Of a stretch of DNA of 49,527 bases, positions 32,498-45,106 are shown one piece after another. The DNA is from Oehlia diaphana. Lineage: Eukaryota > Glomeromycota > Glomeromycetes > Glomerales > Glomeraceae. A model generated the notes under the pieces. It was not told the origin of the DNA, made no database searches, and was given only the letters and a program-made list of their open reading frames with translations. How positions within the stretch are numbered: the stretch's first letter is position 1; each line of letters begins with the position of its first letter. The DNA lies in the NCBI GenBank assembly GCA_003833135.1, contig QZLH01000822.1:8011-57537 (forward strand), given 5' to 3'. A program made the translations under genes and the position numbers.

Positions 32498-32820
32498 ATG
32501 GTTGACAGAGAGATATTTATGCAAAATGATGGAAAAAGAATTATACAACAAAATATGTGTTGTTGAAAACATCAAACATGTAGTCGCTGAAGCAAGTAAA
32601 GAATCCGTTGACATGAAGGATCCTTACATATTTTCTAATAACTTAGCAACAATACTTGCAAGAAATAAAGAAGTAGTTGCCGTGAGATTGAAAATTTCCG
32701 ATTGCTGTGTTAGATATCTATCAAGATTTGGTGTTTGTCGTGGTAAATATCCAAAAGTTTTATTACATATGGGCGGATGTGTTTCATTAAATCTTACGTT
32801 TCTAACTTCTAAGGATGGTG
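32498..32820 (+). pseudogene. Truncated Rhizophagus-family protein fragment
   Basis: The ATG at 32498 opens MVDREIFMQNDGKRIIQQN. A one-base shift near 32555 continues as VVENIKHVVAEASKESVDMK, DPYIFSNNLATILARNKEVV, AVRLKISDCC... and ends GGCVSLNLTFLTSKDG at a possible GTGAGT donor (32820). The 'sNNLAxILARNKEVVAVRLK' theme recurs, to my memory, in an uncharacterised Rhizophagus family. No downstream exon is visible before the AT-rich and MITE region at 32880-33671, so the gene appears truncated. Function unknown. Confidence 0.5.
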
Positions 32821-33198
32821 AGTCTATATTTATATATTTACTTTTCTATATACAGTATATTTTAGAAAAATAATGCAAATTTTAAATTTTAAAAATAATG
32901 ATTTTTTAAATAAGTTAATTGTAATTAATCATTTATTTTAACTATCTAGTAAATCTTTATTTTTTGTTTAATTTTTATTAATAAACAAATAGGCAATGAT
33001 TTTATTTTTCAAAATAAAAACTATTAATTGAAATTACCAGTTAGATTTTAAAATATTTATATAAAAAGTTATTAATATTTAAATTTTGATAATTTCTATA
33101 TAATTAGCTTAAATTTAAACAGAGTTTTGCCAACTTTTTAAAAAAACTTTCATATATCAAAATTTTACTATTTTAGCATTTCACCGATTTGCCAAAAT

Positions 33199-33671
33199 TA
33201 GAGCTTCCGTTTGAAATTAGAATATTTGAATATTCGTTTATAAATCATGTAAAATTAGATATTTCAAATATCATGAGATGTGATTCGAATATATTATGTA
33301 ATTTGAATATACCAAATATGTTATGTAGATTCGATCAGCAAAAATTATTTTTTGTATAAAATAAATAAAAAAACAACATTTCAGCTGGATAATTCAATGG
33401 AGATTGGATAAACTATCATTTTATCAATTATCTGGACACTTTTTATTTTTGCATTTTTTAATTATTTAACGATAATTAATTAGATAATTTAATTAAACTT
33501 CAAGCCTTTATGTTCATATGCGGATACGTTTGCTCTTAATTAATTATTAGTTAATTACTATGAGAGATGTGAGATTCGAATATTCGTTTGAGATTCAAAT
33601 CATATTCGAATCTACATTTCAAAAAATTTTGAATATTTAAATATTTTTATAACTTTCAAACGGAAGCTCTA
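33199..33671. mobile_element. 473-bp hAT-type MITE
   Basis: Terminal inverted repeats tagagcttccgtttgaaa and tttcaaacggaagctcta, 18 bp, perfect. Target duplication of 8 bp: gccaaaat (33191-33198) and gccaaaac (33672-33679), one mismatch. The interior is AT-rich with repeated 'gattcgaatat' and 'attcgtttgag' words near both ends and no coding capacity. TAGAG start and 8-bp duplication fit hAT. Confidence 0.92.
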
Positions 33672-33904
33672 GCCAAAACCTTCTAGTTTCTATAACAATC
33701 TTAATTGCAACTAAGCTTTACTAATTAACTTGCAACTTGCAACTCACAATTATAAGTCATTAAATATTATTCCGATGTGAGAAAAACAAATACTTCTATT
33801 AAAATTAGATTATTATAAGCTATGCACAATAATGACACAGTAGAATTTACGTCGTAAAATATTTTTCAACAAGTCATCATATGTAATAATCAATACATCA
33901 TGCT

Positions 33905-36355
33905 TCTTCAGACTTTGGGTTTTTCGGCTTTTTTGGTGTGCGGGATTCCTTTGCTTCAATAATTGTTACTTTTCCGGGAATAAACTTTTCTTTTTCAGCT
34001 CTTTTCATTATACGTTTGAATCGAGAAACTGTGAAACGCAACAATTTCTGCATGTCATAAATGAAAAAAAAAATAGTGTAAATCTTAAGTCTAAATTGGG
34101 GATGTTACCAACCTTAATTCGTAACATAATGCGTACAATTTTAGTTAGCTTCCAAATCTCATCATATTAAGTAGGGATATCGAACTTTCCCAACTCAAAT
34201 GATGCGTAGAATCCACTTCCTACATATATTATAAGGACAGCACGAAAGTAGAACCACGATGATGCGAAACCGGGCATAATTAATTTATTACAAGCATTTA
34301 AAACTTGCTTTGAAAGTGCTCCCCCACTTTCGATAGCAATTGCTTTGACTAGGCTTCTGTGCATATCTCTGAATGTTTTTAAAATCTTAAGAATGTCTGA
34401 AAAATTCTTGGTGTCGTTATCTTACTTTAGAGCCTGCACGCTCACATAAGGAAAATTCTCGGCCATATGATATGTTCTATTCCAAGATCATGTTTCTATA
34501 TGTAGGAATCTGTTAGTAATCAAACAAAAAATATGAAAACTTCATAAAGATTAATTATACCGTGAACATCCAATCTAGGTGAAACCCTTCAACCTTATCC
34601 GGAGCATCTGATGCTTCACTTCGTCGATCTCGAGATGATCTAGAAACCATCTCTCCACTTATTTGAGAAATAATCAGTATTGTCAATAATGAAAAGTAAT
34701 TAGGGATGATAATAAAACATACAAATGGGTTTCTAGAATATCGTCGAAACAAGCAAAAATGTGTCTTTTGATGAACATATCTATGCCCCTTTCGGAGTTT
34801 TTTCGTTGCGGAATTCTTTTGTCTAACATTTCGCATCTGATTGTAAAGAAATGCAGTATTAGAAGCTGTGTGTGCATCCAAGCTGAAATTTAACAAATGA
34901 ACTTACGTGTAACGAACCAATTCTAAGATGTATCTCACCTCTTTATCAAGATAGTCATTCTCTTCAAGAACCAATGATAGTGTTTTATTATTTGTGGGTT
35001 CGTCATCAAACAGATCAGGTTCTTCTATGTTCAATTCTTCGATATTTTGGATTATTTTCCGAAGTTTACAAACTGCCCCATGTATTCCTTCATACTTAAC
35101 CATTTCACCTATCATACGGATCTGTTCATTATTCAGCTAGAAACGAAATTGTGCTAATTAAGATTATCATTTAAAGATCAAGATGCTTCAATGTCAAAAA
35201 CTACCTTTGCAAGAGATTGCAACATTTTTCAGCGACAGGCTCTAACACTGTCCAATCATTCTAATGTCCAATATTAAGAATATGGCATTAAGTTCTGAAA
35301 ATTCTTCTTCGGATATGAAATCCTGGATCTGATGCGTCTATTATTCGCCACCAGATTGGTCTAAATAACGAATTGATTAGGACCTGCGCAAATAAAAGGA
35401 AAAGTATTCATTAATCACTTACTGTTTGCTAGTTCGAATTTTTCTAAAGGATCTGTCTGCGCGGTTGTTAATGTTTTGTGTCGATGCATCGCTTTTTTAA
35501 CCAGCTTGGCATCGGCGTATCGAATTCCCAGCCTGACAAAGGTTCCACGTCGAGAATTTCAGAATCATCGGAAATTTCAATTCTATCATTTTCGCTGGGG
35601 CCAGCATATTCATCAAAGGAAACGTTAAACGTTTTGGCCTGTATCGTATTACAAAAAAATGATATAAGTCATATCTGCACAGAGTTCACAAAACGTGTGT
35701 AGACTATACTTGCTTTTTTCGTATCCAAAGTTATAGTTTCACCTTCTCTAGTTCGTTTTCTCTGGTCTTCTAACAGTTGCTCCCCGACAATTTCATTCTC
35801 GTTGAATACATCGTATATGTTTTTTCGCGACGACTACTTGAAATCTATATCTTTCGTACGTTGATACGTTTAAATAACAATAAAATTCATCAAGAGCAAT
35901 CAGCTCAAAGGATTTTGTAACCTACTTTAAATCTTTACTCGAGGACACAAGACCAATCAGATGTATCTTCGACCATCTAATGTTTCAAAATTTTGATTAT
36001 TTACGCTTTCCTAATGAATAGCTAGTCAAAGATGGAATAAGTTGCGCAATCATGAGGATGAGGGCGTCACCTATGCCACAGTTCAAGGCGTAACCTGACT
36101 GAGGTTCCGACATAATCACTAGGGTGAGGACGTCACCTGTATCTGCAGTTCAGGGCGTAACCTGACCCGATACCCTAAAAAACAGAGAAATAGAGTCGAA
36201 GATAGAATACTTTCCTTGGAGATGTTCAAAACTGACGCTACATAGGTAAACCGCTTTGCACATGCACCTTGCAGTGCTGCAGATTTATTTGAATCCGGAG
36301 GTGACCTAGCTACGAGGTCAGTGTTCAAACGAATAAATTCCGACAATGTTGGCAC
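33905..36355 (-). pseudogene. Multi-exon lineage-specific gene, decayed
   Basis: Minus-strand coding pieces in order from 36355: MPTLSEFIRLNTDLVARSPP...VASVLNISK (36355-36236); AKTFNVSFDEYAGPSENDRI...EPLSGWEFDTPMPSWLKKR (35640-35478), then DPLEKFELAN; FISEEEFSELNAIFLILDI (about 35320-35264); MIGEMVKYEGIHGAVCKLRK...LSLVLEENDYLDKEVRYILE (35115-34903); ISGEMVSRSSRDRR..DKVEGFHLDWMFT (34665-34558); YHMAENFPYVSVQALK, then MHRSLVKAIAIESGGALSKQ...GSGFYASFELGKFDIPT (34470-34167), TAA, YDEIWKLTKIVRIMLRI; and MQKLLRFTVSRFKRIMKRAE...IPGKVTIIEAKESRTPKKPK (34056-33905). Stops at 34164-34162 and near 34427, and shifts near 35470, break it. The GE(x)SR...D..K..G..LD stretch recalls PD-(D/E)xK-like nucleases, but this is speculation. 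An uncharacterised Rhizophagus family is the best label. Confidence 0.55.
36055..36172. repeat. Two ~60-bp direct repeats
   Basis: 'gagggcgtcacctatgccac' with 'agttcaaggcgtaacctgac' (36059-36100) is repeated as 'gaggacgtcacctgtatctg' with 'cagttcagggcgtaacctga' (36125-36168). They lie between exon-like pieces of the minus-strand gene. They are noticeably less AT-rich than their surroundings. Confidence 0.7.
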
Positions 36356-36496
36356 AAGATTGTTCTCTGATGTCCGTAGGAAATATGATTTAAGAGCTGA
36401 AAAAGTTGTTGGTTGGTATTAAACATTGGTGAACAAGGTATAGGGAGTCGTTTCTTTTATTTCTTACCTTCAAAAATATACGGATGGATAATAATA

Positions 36497-36733
36497 TTAC
36501 TCATGTTCTTTCGTAAAGAAAAAATTTAATGGTCGAAGGATGATGTTATTAAAGATAGATATCATTACGTAATTATATAATTGTACAACTGCTCCTATCA
36601 TCATATTTTTCCTTTGGGAGGCGTCAAACATGAATTTTTCCAATTTCGATATTGTACCATAGACAACTGTTATTGAATGGCCTGTTTTTTTTGGATATGG
36701 TTTTTTCAGAGTCTCCTGATTAGTAAAAACCAA
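36497..36733 (-). other. Minus-strand open frame, weak
   Basis: 78 codons beginning MVFTNQETLKKPYPKKTGHS. It may be a 5' exon of the decayed gene at 33905-36355 or unrelated. No domain is recognised and no splice link can be shown. Confidence 0.25.
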
Positions 36734-36974
36734 TAATTACGCCATGTTCGAATTCTGTAAGCTTTTTTTTTTTTAGCCATAGATAAAGAAAGTGTAAAGA
36801 AAAAATGTTTGGAAAGAAAATAAAAAAGGTATATGATAGATCGCATCTTAATAAATGTTATGTAAATGTCACGTGATCACAAATGATCTTCAAATCACTT
36901 TTAAATCATGTGCAATGCAATTACTCAACTAAAGTGAGCATAAAATAGATACCCGATACATGAAAATAAATAGA

Positions 36975-37200
36975 TTAAATGCTAGTGGTAATTAGATTAT
37001 ATTATTTGATTATATGGTGGTAATTAGTTAGATTATATATATGGTAGTAATTAGATTACATGGTGGTACCCAGATTATATAGTGGTAATTAGATTATATA
37101 GTGGTACCCAGATTATATGGTGGTAATATAATCTAGGGTAAGTGGAATACCACCATGTAATATAAATTATATTACATGGTGGTATTTCACTTATACTAGT
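36975..37200. repeat. GGTGGTA repeats and a 25-bp-stem hairpin
   Basis: About eight units of 'agattatat(a/g)gtggta' + 'attag' or 'ccc' run from 36985 to 37130, period about 20 bp. They are followed by an inverted repeat: aagtggaataccaccatgta (37139) pairs with tacatggtggtatttcactt (37174-37193), stem about 25 bp with one mismatch and a very short AT loop. Confidence 0.85.
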
Positions 37201-37204
37201 AGAT

Positions 37205-39745
37205 AAATATAAATGCAAATGCAATACATGGATGGGTCTTTAACAAAATAAATAATTCAAAATATATTTTTCATAATGTTAAAAGTAACATGTTTATTCA
37301 CCTTTCAGGTTGAGTTTTTTTTTGGCCTACTTATAAATTAAATAACCACCTTAATTTTATTAAGAATGTATAGACTGTTTTCAAGAAAAATGGTGAAAAA
37401 ATGGCAAAATTATTGAAAAATTTCAAGAAATTCTTTGGATTTGATTAGAAAAGTATGAGATAATCCTAATAATGTCATTATAATATTTAACTGCATTAAA
37501 AATATGCAGAGCCACATTAACGCATTGATACAAATAGAGGCTATACGAATATTAATTTAATAACAAATAAATATGTGTATGGTCGGTCATAATTTAGAAA
37601 ATAAAAAAAAAGTATTATAATTAATTATATAATTATGCATATATTAATAACCAATACTTTCATCAAGGTTTGTATAGATTATAGTACAAATGAAATATCA
37701 ATGCCATCAAATCCAACAATTAACTACTATCGTACTGTAGGAGAAAGTATGAAGTTATTCTAACAAAGAGAAATTAGAGAGTTGTAAACATATTAAAAAT
37801 CGGGACGCCTTGAGAGATGCTAAGTGAAAACCTGGATAAAAGTGTAATTATGTAGACATGAAAAACAATATTTACAGTCGATTTTTCATATATTTAAGTA
37901 TAATACAGTAATAGAAAATTTTTGATAGCCTGCTTGTAAAATTCTCGGATTGTTTCCAAACCTTAAATGCATAATAAAACAAACTTAGAAAAATTAGATA
38001 GCGATTACCTTAAATTCAAGGATTTCATATTTTTAACATATTAAAAAAGGGTATATGAAAAAAAAAATGTGAAAACAACATGAATTGAATCAACTTCGCA
38101 TATTGTACGCGTAATTTTCAACAATGATTAATTATTTTAAAAATGATATACTGAAATATCTTTTCGTTTCATAAGATAAGGAAAAATTTTCTTAAATCCA
38201 TTATTAAAAGGAATGAAAAAAAAAAATTATTTTTGTGTTTCTTTTCTTTTTAATTTAATATTTTTAAAATAATCAATAATTATTAAAATTTTGTCACTGG
38301 TCAACACGCGTCCTTGTTGAGAAGTACGAAAAAAAAAAGAACAAGTTGTATAAAATCTAATTTTTTTTCAAAATTCTCATAAATAATGTTCATTCAATAT
38401 AGAATGTAACGTTAGCTATAGCCTAATTTAGGATTATTATTAATAAAGTTCATTTTCTTGCGCAAATAATAAATTTTTAAATTTAGATTTTTCAGATTTA
38501 ATCTTCAATCTTCTAACCTAAAATATTAGTAAATATTTAAGTTAGGGTTCAATTAACTTTTTTTGGGGTAATTCGGAATAAAGAAATAAAACCCCCTTAA
38601 CTACCTCCTGCTTCTAAATCTAATTTTTTTCAATTAACATTTCATTTATTGTAAAAAGTAATTGTGTTGCATGTCAAAACCTACTATGAATTTTCCGGAG
38701 TTAAAATTTTTCCAAATTTAATCTAAAATGAATGACACCAAAAAGTTCATTGGATGCAAGGGGGTAAATTTCAAATAATTTGATCGGTAAATACAAATAT
38801 AGGTAGTCTCATAAAACAATGCTTACAAGTTTAAACAATTATTATAAGAAAACATTCTTACGCCAGAATTTTTTTTTTTTCCAAGCTTTTTTTAAACTTT
38901 TTGGAAGTTAAATAAAAATTCTAGACTTTTGACTCTATTCATTCTATTTACATCATCAGATCAACTTTTTAATACGTAAATACAATGTTAAAAAAAAAAA
39001 TAAGCTTATTACACAACTATTCAATAGGTTAATGATAATATAAAGCATGTTGGTCATACATTTTTTAAATGTTTCATCTATTTAAGTTAACCGAAGGCTG
39101 TTCGATAAAAAAAGAATAAACGTAACAATAATTTATTCCTTAAACGAATAAATGTACATAAACAATAATGCCGCAGTAATAAATAAACGTAGGATTTACA
39201 AATTCGTCATAATCATTGAAAAACTCTAATTTACTTTTTTTTTTTTTCAAACATCACACTTTTTATTAATGATTTTCATTGGATATTCGGTCGATTTAAA
39301 TATTATATTTGTTTATTTGTTTATTTCATTTTGAAACGTTGCGGAATAATACCATTACCATAAATTGAAAAAATATTGTTGTTGATCAGAGTTACTAATT
39401 TCGATTATAGGTAAAATGACATTAATATCATCATTCCCGCAGAAATTGTACCCCTTTTTTATCGTAATAAAAATGTCCTTTGTGATCATTGTGTATTGTG
39501 TGTTGTAATATGGTAATATGAGTAATGTACGCGGCTTCATGGAATTAACACAAAAAAAAAAAAAAAGGAATTTTGTTTATTTTTTTTTTTTTTAAAAAAA
39601 AAGGTCGATCGCTAGAAGTTCAATTAAATAAATAGTAATTGATCCCCTTTTTTTTCGAATTTATTCCTCCTCTCTTCTGCCTTTACATACCATTATCAGG
39701 TATATATGTGTATGTAAGCATAAAATTTTGTTGAAGAAGAATATT
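37205..39745. other. Long AT-rich intergenic region
   Basis: About 2.5 kb with no supportable gene. Poly-A/T runs are frequent (38043-38070, 38215-38230, 39238-39250, 39550-39603). The minus frame 39355-39540 is unrecognised. I checked for tRNA-like T-loops and found none. Last 150 bp presumably hold the promoter and 5' UTR of the arrestin-like gene. Confidence 0.4.
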
Positions 39746-39750
39746 CGACA

Positions 39751-40818
39751 ATGAGACCAGCTGTAAGACTATTAAAAACGAAAAGTAGAAAATGTTTCTT
39801 TTCTTTTCCTTATAATATGACAAGTTTTCAAACCGGATATCTTGGCATAGGACCATCGAAAATCTCTGGAGGTTTTCATTTGCGTTATCCATCCTCAAAA
39901 CCAATTCATATTTCAAGAATTGACGCCACTTTAGTTGGTCAGGAGGCAATGTCTTTTTTTTCTCATGATGATATTAATAATACAAAAAATACATTTTATT
40001 CTTCAACACAATGTATTTATAATTCTACTTCAAATAAATATACTCCAATAACTTCTCTTGATTTAAATTTTGATTTTACCCTTGATGATGATATTCCTCC
40101 TTCTTATTCTTCACCTTATCAAAAAGAGACGCCTTTAACTCAAAATTTAATACAATATGAAATTAGAATCACTATCACTCGTAAAAGTAATTTATTTAAA
40201 TTACAAGGAAAAAATAAATGTATTTCAACACCTTGTCAAATTAATCGTTATAGTCTTCCTTCCACTTTAAAATTGAGAGATGTTCCAATATCAATGCATA
40301 GATCTGGTGCAAATAAGAAAAAATCAAATCCTAATTTAAATAATGTTCAATTTGAAGCTTTATTATTTTCTGAATATATCGATATGAATAGTATTATGAC
40401 TTTACCTCTTACTTTATATTTACCTGATTCGAACATGAAAATTAAAGAAATTGGTGTTATAGTTAAAGAACATCAAAAATTCAGAAATGTTGAAAAAGAA
40501 GTTGTTCATTTTGATAAATCTGAAAAAATATTGGAATATAAATTATCGGGAGAAAGTGTTGAAAATGTTGATGGTGATGATAATAAATATTTTATTGAAA
40601 TGAAATTGGATATACCTGCTTTTGAATCAGTTAATAGATTTCAAGCTTTTGAAGGGGTGAGACCCATGAAATATTTTAAAGTTAGGCATGTGTTGAAAGT
40701 TAAAATTAAATTTGAAAATGAAGGTAAATTAGTATTAAAGAAAAATATTTGGTTACAACGATCTTTTAGTGAAAAAAAAATCTTAAAAGGAAGAACAAGA
40801 GGTTATATATATAATTAA
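39751..40818 (+). CDS. Arrestin-like (alpha-arrestin fold) protein
   Basis: 355 residues, no intron. The sequence is mostly beta-strand type. After SGGFHLRYPSSKPIHISRID, ATLVGQEAM matches the part of arrestin N-domains where bound cargo-recognition strands give 'I.v.l.G.e'. An acidic/PPSY segment follows (LDDDIPPSYSSPY, residues 113-125); then LIQYEIRITITRK, a typical Y-x-I-x-x-x-I-x-R strand; and a C-terminal sandwich, VQFEALLFSEYIDMN ... MTLPLTLYLPDSNMKI ... FKVRHVLKVKIKF, the last motif being common at the end of arrestin C-domains. PPxY sites recruit Nedd4/Rsp5-type ubiquitin ligases; here only PPSY is present. Start: ATG 39751; Met23 (MTSFQTGYLGIG) is an alternative. Strand order fits known fungal arrestin-like proteins, but identity is moderate. 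No damage is seen. Confidence 0.7.
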   Translation: MRPAVRLLKTKSRKCFFSFPYNMTSFQTGYLGIGPSKISGGFHLRYPSSKPIHISRIDATLVGQEAMSFFSHDDINNTKNTFYSSTQCIYNSTSNKYTPITSLDLNFDFTLDDDIPPSYSSPYQKETPLTQNLIQYEIRITITRKSNLFKLQGKNKCISTPCQINRYSLPSTLKLRDVPISMHRSGANKKKSNPNLNNVQFEALLFSEYIDMNSIMTLPLTLYLPDSNMKIKEIGVIVKEHQKFRNVEKEVVHFDKSEKILEYKLSGESVENVDGDDNKYFIEMKLDIPAFESVNRFQAFEGVRPMKYFKVRHVLKVKIKFENEGKLVLKKNIWLQRSFSEKKILKGRTRGYIYN

Positions 40819-40824
40819 GTCCTT

Positions 40825-42330
40825 TAAAATTTTTTTTTTTTTTTTACCTTATATACTGTATATATTCTGTGTATATATATATATATTTATTTACTTATTT
40901 ATTTGTTAATAATCTATTTTTATGTAAAAAAAAATTAATATTTTATAATAAATTATATATAATAACCTTTTTTATTCCTTTTAAATAATATGCTTATTTA
41001 CAAATTCTTAATGTTTCTCTGAAGTTTATTGATTAGTGCCAATAAAGCAATGATTACTTATATTATTGAGGTAAATGTAAACTAATTTGATTATTTTAAA
41101 TAATTATCGACTCGAATTCTAACTTAAGATATTTTTAGCAACAATTATTGAGGATGTCCATTGAATTTTATCGAGGCTTTAAAGTTGCAGATCCAAAATC
41201 CGAAATCCGAAAGGAAAACATAAAAATTAGTATATCCTTAATTATTCTTTGTTTACGTTTATCAGATCGTCAATTTTTTATTAATGGTACCTCCAATAGG
41301 GGAGATAGGAATTAAAGGTGGTGTAATGATAAAATATTTATTACAACCAGATTTGGATTCAAACAGGGTTTAATGATGCATTATACCAGTGTAATGTTGA
41401 AATTGGTGTAATGTGCAGTTTCGGCATATCCTAAATCTAATTCTCTCCAATTAATACTTTTTAACATCTTTATTTGTAGCACATAAGAATTTGTTTTGCA
41501 CATCGTAAGGGTAATTTCTATTTTTTTTTATCCGGATCAGCTAACATACTTTTTTAGTTATAGATAAATTACCAAAAATCTATGTTCTGAAGGCAAATGA
41601 GATTGAATTCACCCAGCTCGATCTTTTCCTTGACCGTTCTTGATGGGTGTATATTCTTAAAATTTAGTCACGCGAAACCAATTTCTTTCTGACATTAACT
41701 ACCATATATCTAGAAAAGAAGATTCAAATAGTAAAATTAATGAGATTTCAGTTCTTCACTACATCTACAACTGATTAGCACGATTAACAGATTGGAATTT
41801 GTGGTTTATAATAAGGTTGCTGCGGTGCCTATAGCAACTGATCATATTAAAAAAAGGAAATATACTTACAATAATGTTTGTTATATTTTATCATTTCTGG
41901 ATGTCTCTGGTGAGAGTTAATAATGATTTATGGACTGATTTGATGGTTATTGAATGAATATTTATAAAGATGTTCAACGATAATGCTTACTGCGCCGCAA
42001 TCGGATGTTACCATCGAATTGAGGATATGATGATGCATTATTTCAAAATCTTGGGACAACCTTTCAACGGTAAGTAAGTATATCAGACAAAAGCTTTTTT
42101 TATAAAAAAATTTAATTAAGACAATAAAAACTTCCATAAGCAGCTCTATTCAGACATATTTATATGTAAACTTACCAGTAAATATTTTATATGAACACTT
42201 AAAAAAATAGATAAATTATTTTATGTACTTAATAGAAATGTCACCGGGACAAATTTTGTAATTATTCTCTTAATAATTATTGAATGCACCATCCCTCTCA
42301 AAAGGAGTGAGTCGGGATTTCATTAGAAAT
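40825..42330. other. Intergenic, AT-rich
   Basis: Directly after the arrestin-like gene are poly-T and TA-repeat stretches (40835-40890). A minus-strand frame at 42070-41928 (LTVERLSQDFEIMHHHILNS, then MVTSDCGAVSIIVEHLYKYS) looks like a possible exon relic but has no partner. Nothing else is supportable. Confidence 0.35.
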
Positions 42331-42333
42331 TAT

Positions 42334-42422
42334 ATACACATATTCGATATAATGGAACTATCCGTTCCGTTAGTAAAATTTGTCAAAAATCCGTTATATC
42401 AAGAATTCCGTTATATCGAGGG
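42334..42422. mobile_element. Remnant of a pogo-like MITE
   Basis: 'ttcgatataatggaac' at the left and 'ttccgttatatcgagggta' at the right form an imperfect inverted repeat about 90 bp apart; an internal 'ccgttatatcaag' repeats the theme. It is similar in style to the element at 768-939. Ends and target duplication are not clear. Confidence 0.45.
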
Positions 42423-42994
42423 TAAATTAATTATACGTTATGAACTTTAGAGTAACAGAAAGGAAAATTTTATATAAACAATGATTTATGATTTAGTTTA
42501 TTTTGTCATAACATTGATATTAATGAAATTTTTAACCGCCTGTAAATTCCTATATAAAGTAAGGATTCTTTCATATTCCCACAATTATTATTTTCAAAAT
42601 TTTAGTAGAACTCTATTTTGATTAATAAACTTAAGTTCAGAACAATTACATAATCTGATTCTATGATCCAAGTAGATCATAGAACAATTTGCTCACTTGT
42701 AGAAGTATGAAAGAAAATTCATATCTTTAGACGTAAAAGTCGAGATGATAACAGTAAAAATTGCGATATTGAAATATCCATTGTCGTAAATAAGTCAAAT
42801 ACATATTTTATAACGATACAGTAAAATATTTAAAGAATTGATTATTGATGTTGATATGATGAAAGTAAGAATAAAGATGAAATCACGATTTTTTAATTAA
42901 GAATTTAAGAAATGAGTTTGAGGTTGCAATTTTATTCTTTCTTTTTTATAATTCTTATTTATACTAACTATTTTTTTTTTTAAAAAAAAAAATT
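42423..42994. other. 3' flank of the TRM82 gene
   Basis: AT-rich with a short perfect palindrome 'tctatgatcc' / 'agatcataga' near 42659-42684. No gene. Confidence 0.35.
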
Positions 42995-45106
42995 TCATTC
43001 TATTTTTACTCTTTTTTTATTTCTTTTTGATCCTTGTGATTTCTTTTGTTTAGATGTATTATTATTTCCTTCTCCTTCTAAACTTTGTGCATCATCATCA
43101 TCGTCATCTTGTTCTCTCCAATCAACTAGATTTTTACGTAATTGACTCGTAATATATAGATCAGGAATTGTTTCAACTTTGTTTTTTGTAAAAGAAACAA
43201 TGTATTAAAATTAAAGGCAATCAAATACAAATTCATTTTGAGGAGAAAATTTACCTGTAGTTGAACCATATTCATTAATCTGCTTAACTAAAGAATGATC
43301 TTCAGGAACTTTTTCATACTTATTATCAAAGAAAAAAGAAGAAAAAATAAATAAATAAATAAAAATATTTTGTTTTCTTTTTAAAAGTTTTAAAGTAAAT
43401 TTCATAATACCTCATTATCATTTTTTTTGAAAACAGTTATTAAACTCTCATTAGATTGTTCTTCTTTTACATAATTAGAAATCCATAAATTACCATCAAT
43501 ATCATAAGCTAAATCTAATGGATCAATAGATAAATTTAATGTTTGAAGATATTGAATTTGTTTTTCAGATTCATTCCAATCAAGTATTACAATTCCAGGA
43601 AATCTTTATTATAAAAAAGAAAGAATTCCTATTAAGATATATTTTGTATAAATTTTCACGTTTTAAAAAAAATATTTCAATTGATTTAACGTTGCTTACT
43701 TTTCTATAGTTAAAGCTATATGTTTTGATATCGGGCTACTTGTTATAGATGTGATAACAATTGAATTTGAATCTTCAGAATCTACATACGTTTCTTCTTC
43801 ATCATTATAAGTTTCCTAAATGTAATTAAAGCATTATTATAAATATTTATTTTAAAACTTTCTTTCAAAAATGATTAATTAACATTTTACCTTGGTTTTA
43901 ATAATTTCTTTAATATTAAGAGTTTGTAACAATTTTCCGGGAACATAATCCCATAATGCTATAAAATCATCACCACCGGCCGATATCAATAGATCATTTG
44001 CCCATGGTAATATATGTATTTTAGATACAAACCTAATATTATAACAAAAAAAAAAGATTAATAAATATTCCCTCATAAAACGGTATAATATTTATATATA
44101 AACAGCGTACTTACTGTTTATGACCTAAACAATAAGATTCAATGTTGTATCCTTTTGGGAATCTACTTACACGTATATGCTCATCTCGATCACATGTAAT
44201 AACATACTTATTATTTGGTGCTATTACCTATTTATTTATTTATTTTTAATTTAAAAATTATAAATTCTTAAATTCTTAAATTAATAAAAAATGCCAGATG
44301 ATAATTACCATGTCAGTAACCATTGATACATGTCCTAATAATAAAGTAGAAGCATTTTGTTTATCTTCGGGTGGATCTAGTGGATGACTAAAAATAAATT
44401 GTCATCTATTAGTCAACAAATTAAGCTTTTCATTTGATCGACTGATAATTACCTGTAAACATCCCCAAATTTATCAGCAATTACAATTTGTGATCCATCT
44501 TTATTGAAAGCTATTGATACAACACGTTTTTGTACCGGTCTAAAATAAAAATATAGCAAATTGGTTTGGACGGAATGAAATCAATCAGAAATAAATATTT
44601 TATGTAACTCGGAAGATATACCTTGTATTTCGTAATTTCCATTCATCGCAATTCCAAATTTTTAATATTTTATTTTCATCGCTTGTAGCCAATAACGTCG
44701 ATGATATCGAAGAGGATGATGATGTATTGAAATAAACTCGGTCATAAAATGCTAATGTTCTTATTGTAGCTAGATGAGCATCAGTAGAAGGGATTATATA
44801 TTTAGGATGTATTGAATTCAATGAAGAATTATCAGTTTCGGTGATGTTGACGGTGGTAGTGTTGTTATTATCAATAGAATCATTGTTCGAAGATGAAACT
44901 AATGAACGAGTTGTTGATATCAATGCACCTGTACTATATAAATGGTTAATCATCAAAAAGAAAAGTATCGCAAAAGATAAAAAAAAAAAATATTAATTGA
45001 AGTACCTTGTATCTAATGCATGAAAATGTGAACCAAATACAAGGATTAACAAATTTTTTGTAGGATGATGTAATAATTTTGTAAATGGTAATCTATATGG
45101 CATCAT
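42995..45106 (-). CDS. TRM82: tRNA (guanine-N7) methyltransferase non-catalytic subunit
   Basis: Ten exons with GT-AG borders: 45106-45006, 44933-44622, 44539-44453, 44387-44309, 44227-44115, 44032-43891, 43815-43700, 43603-43411, 43318-43255, 43176-42995. They give 462 residues in one frame. WD40 repeats are seen: [76 protein letters not shown]. The [15 protein letters not shown] / [13 protein letters not shown] signature is diagnostic of Trm82/WDR4. The tail is acidic and then Lys-rich ([16 protein letters not shown]). The protein is a scaffold for the Trm8/METTL1 enzyme, which makes m7G46 in tRNA using S-adenosylmethionine. It is head-to-head with the SAM carrier gene. Introns are 53-88 bp. 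No damage. Ser/Asn-rich low-complexity loop lies at residues 40-75. Confidence 0.93.
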
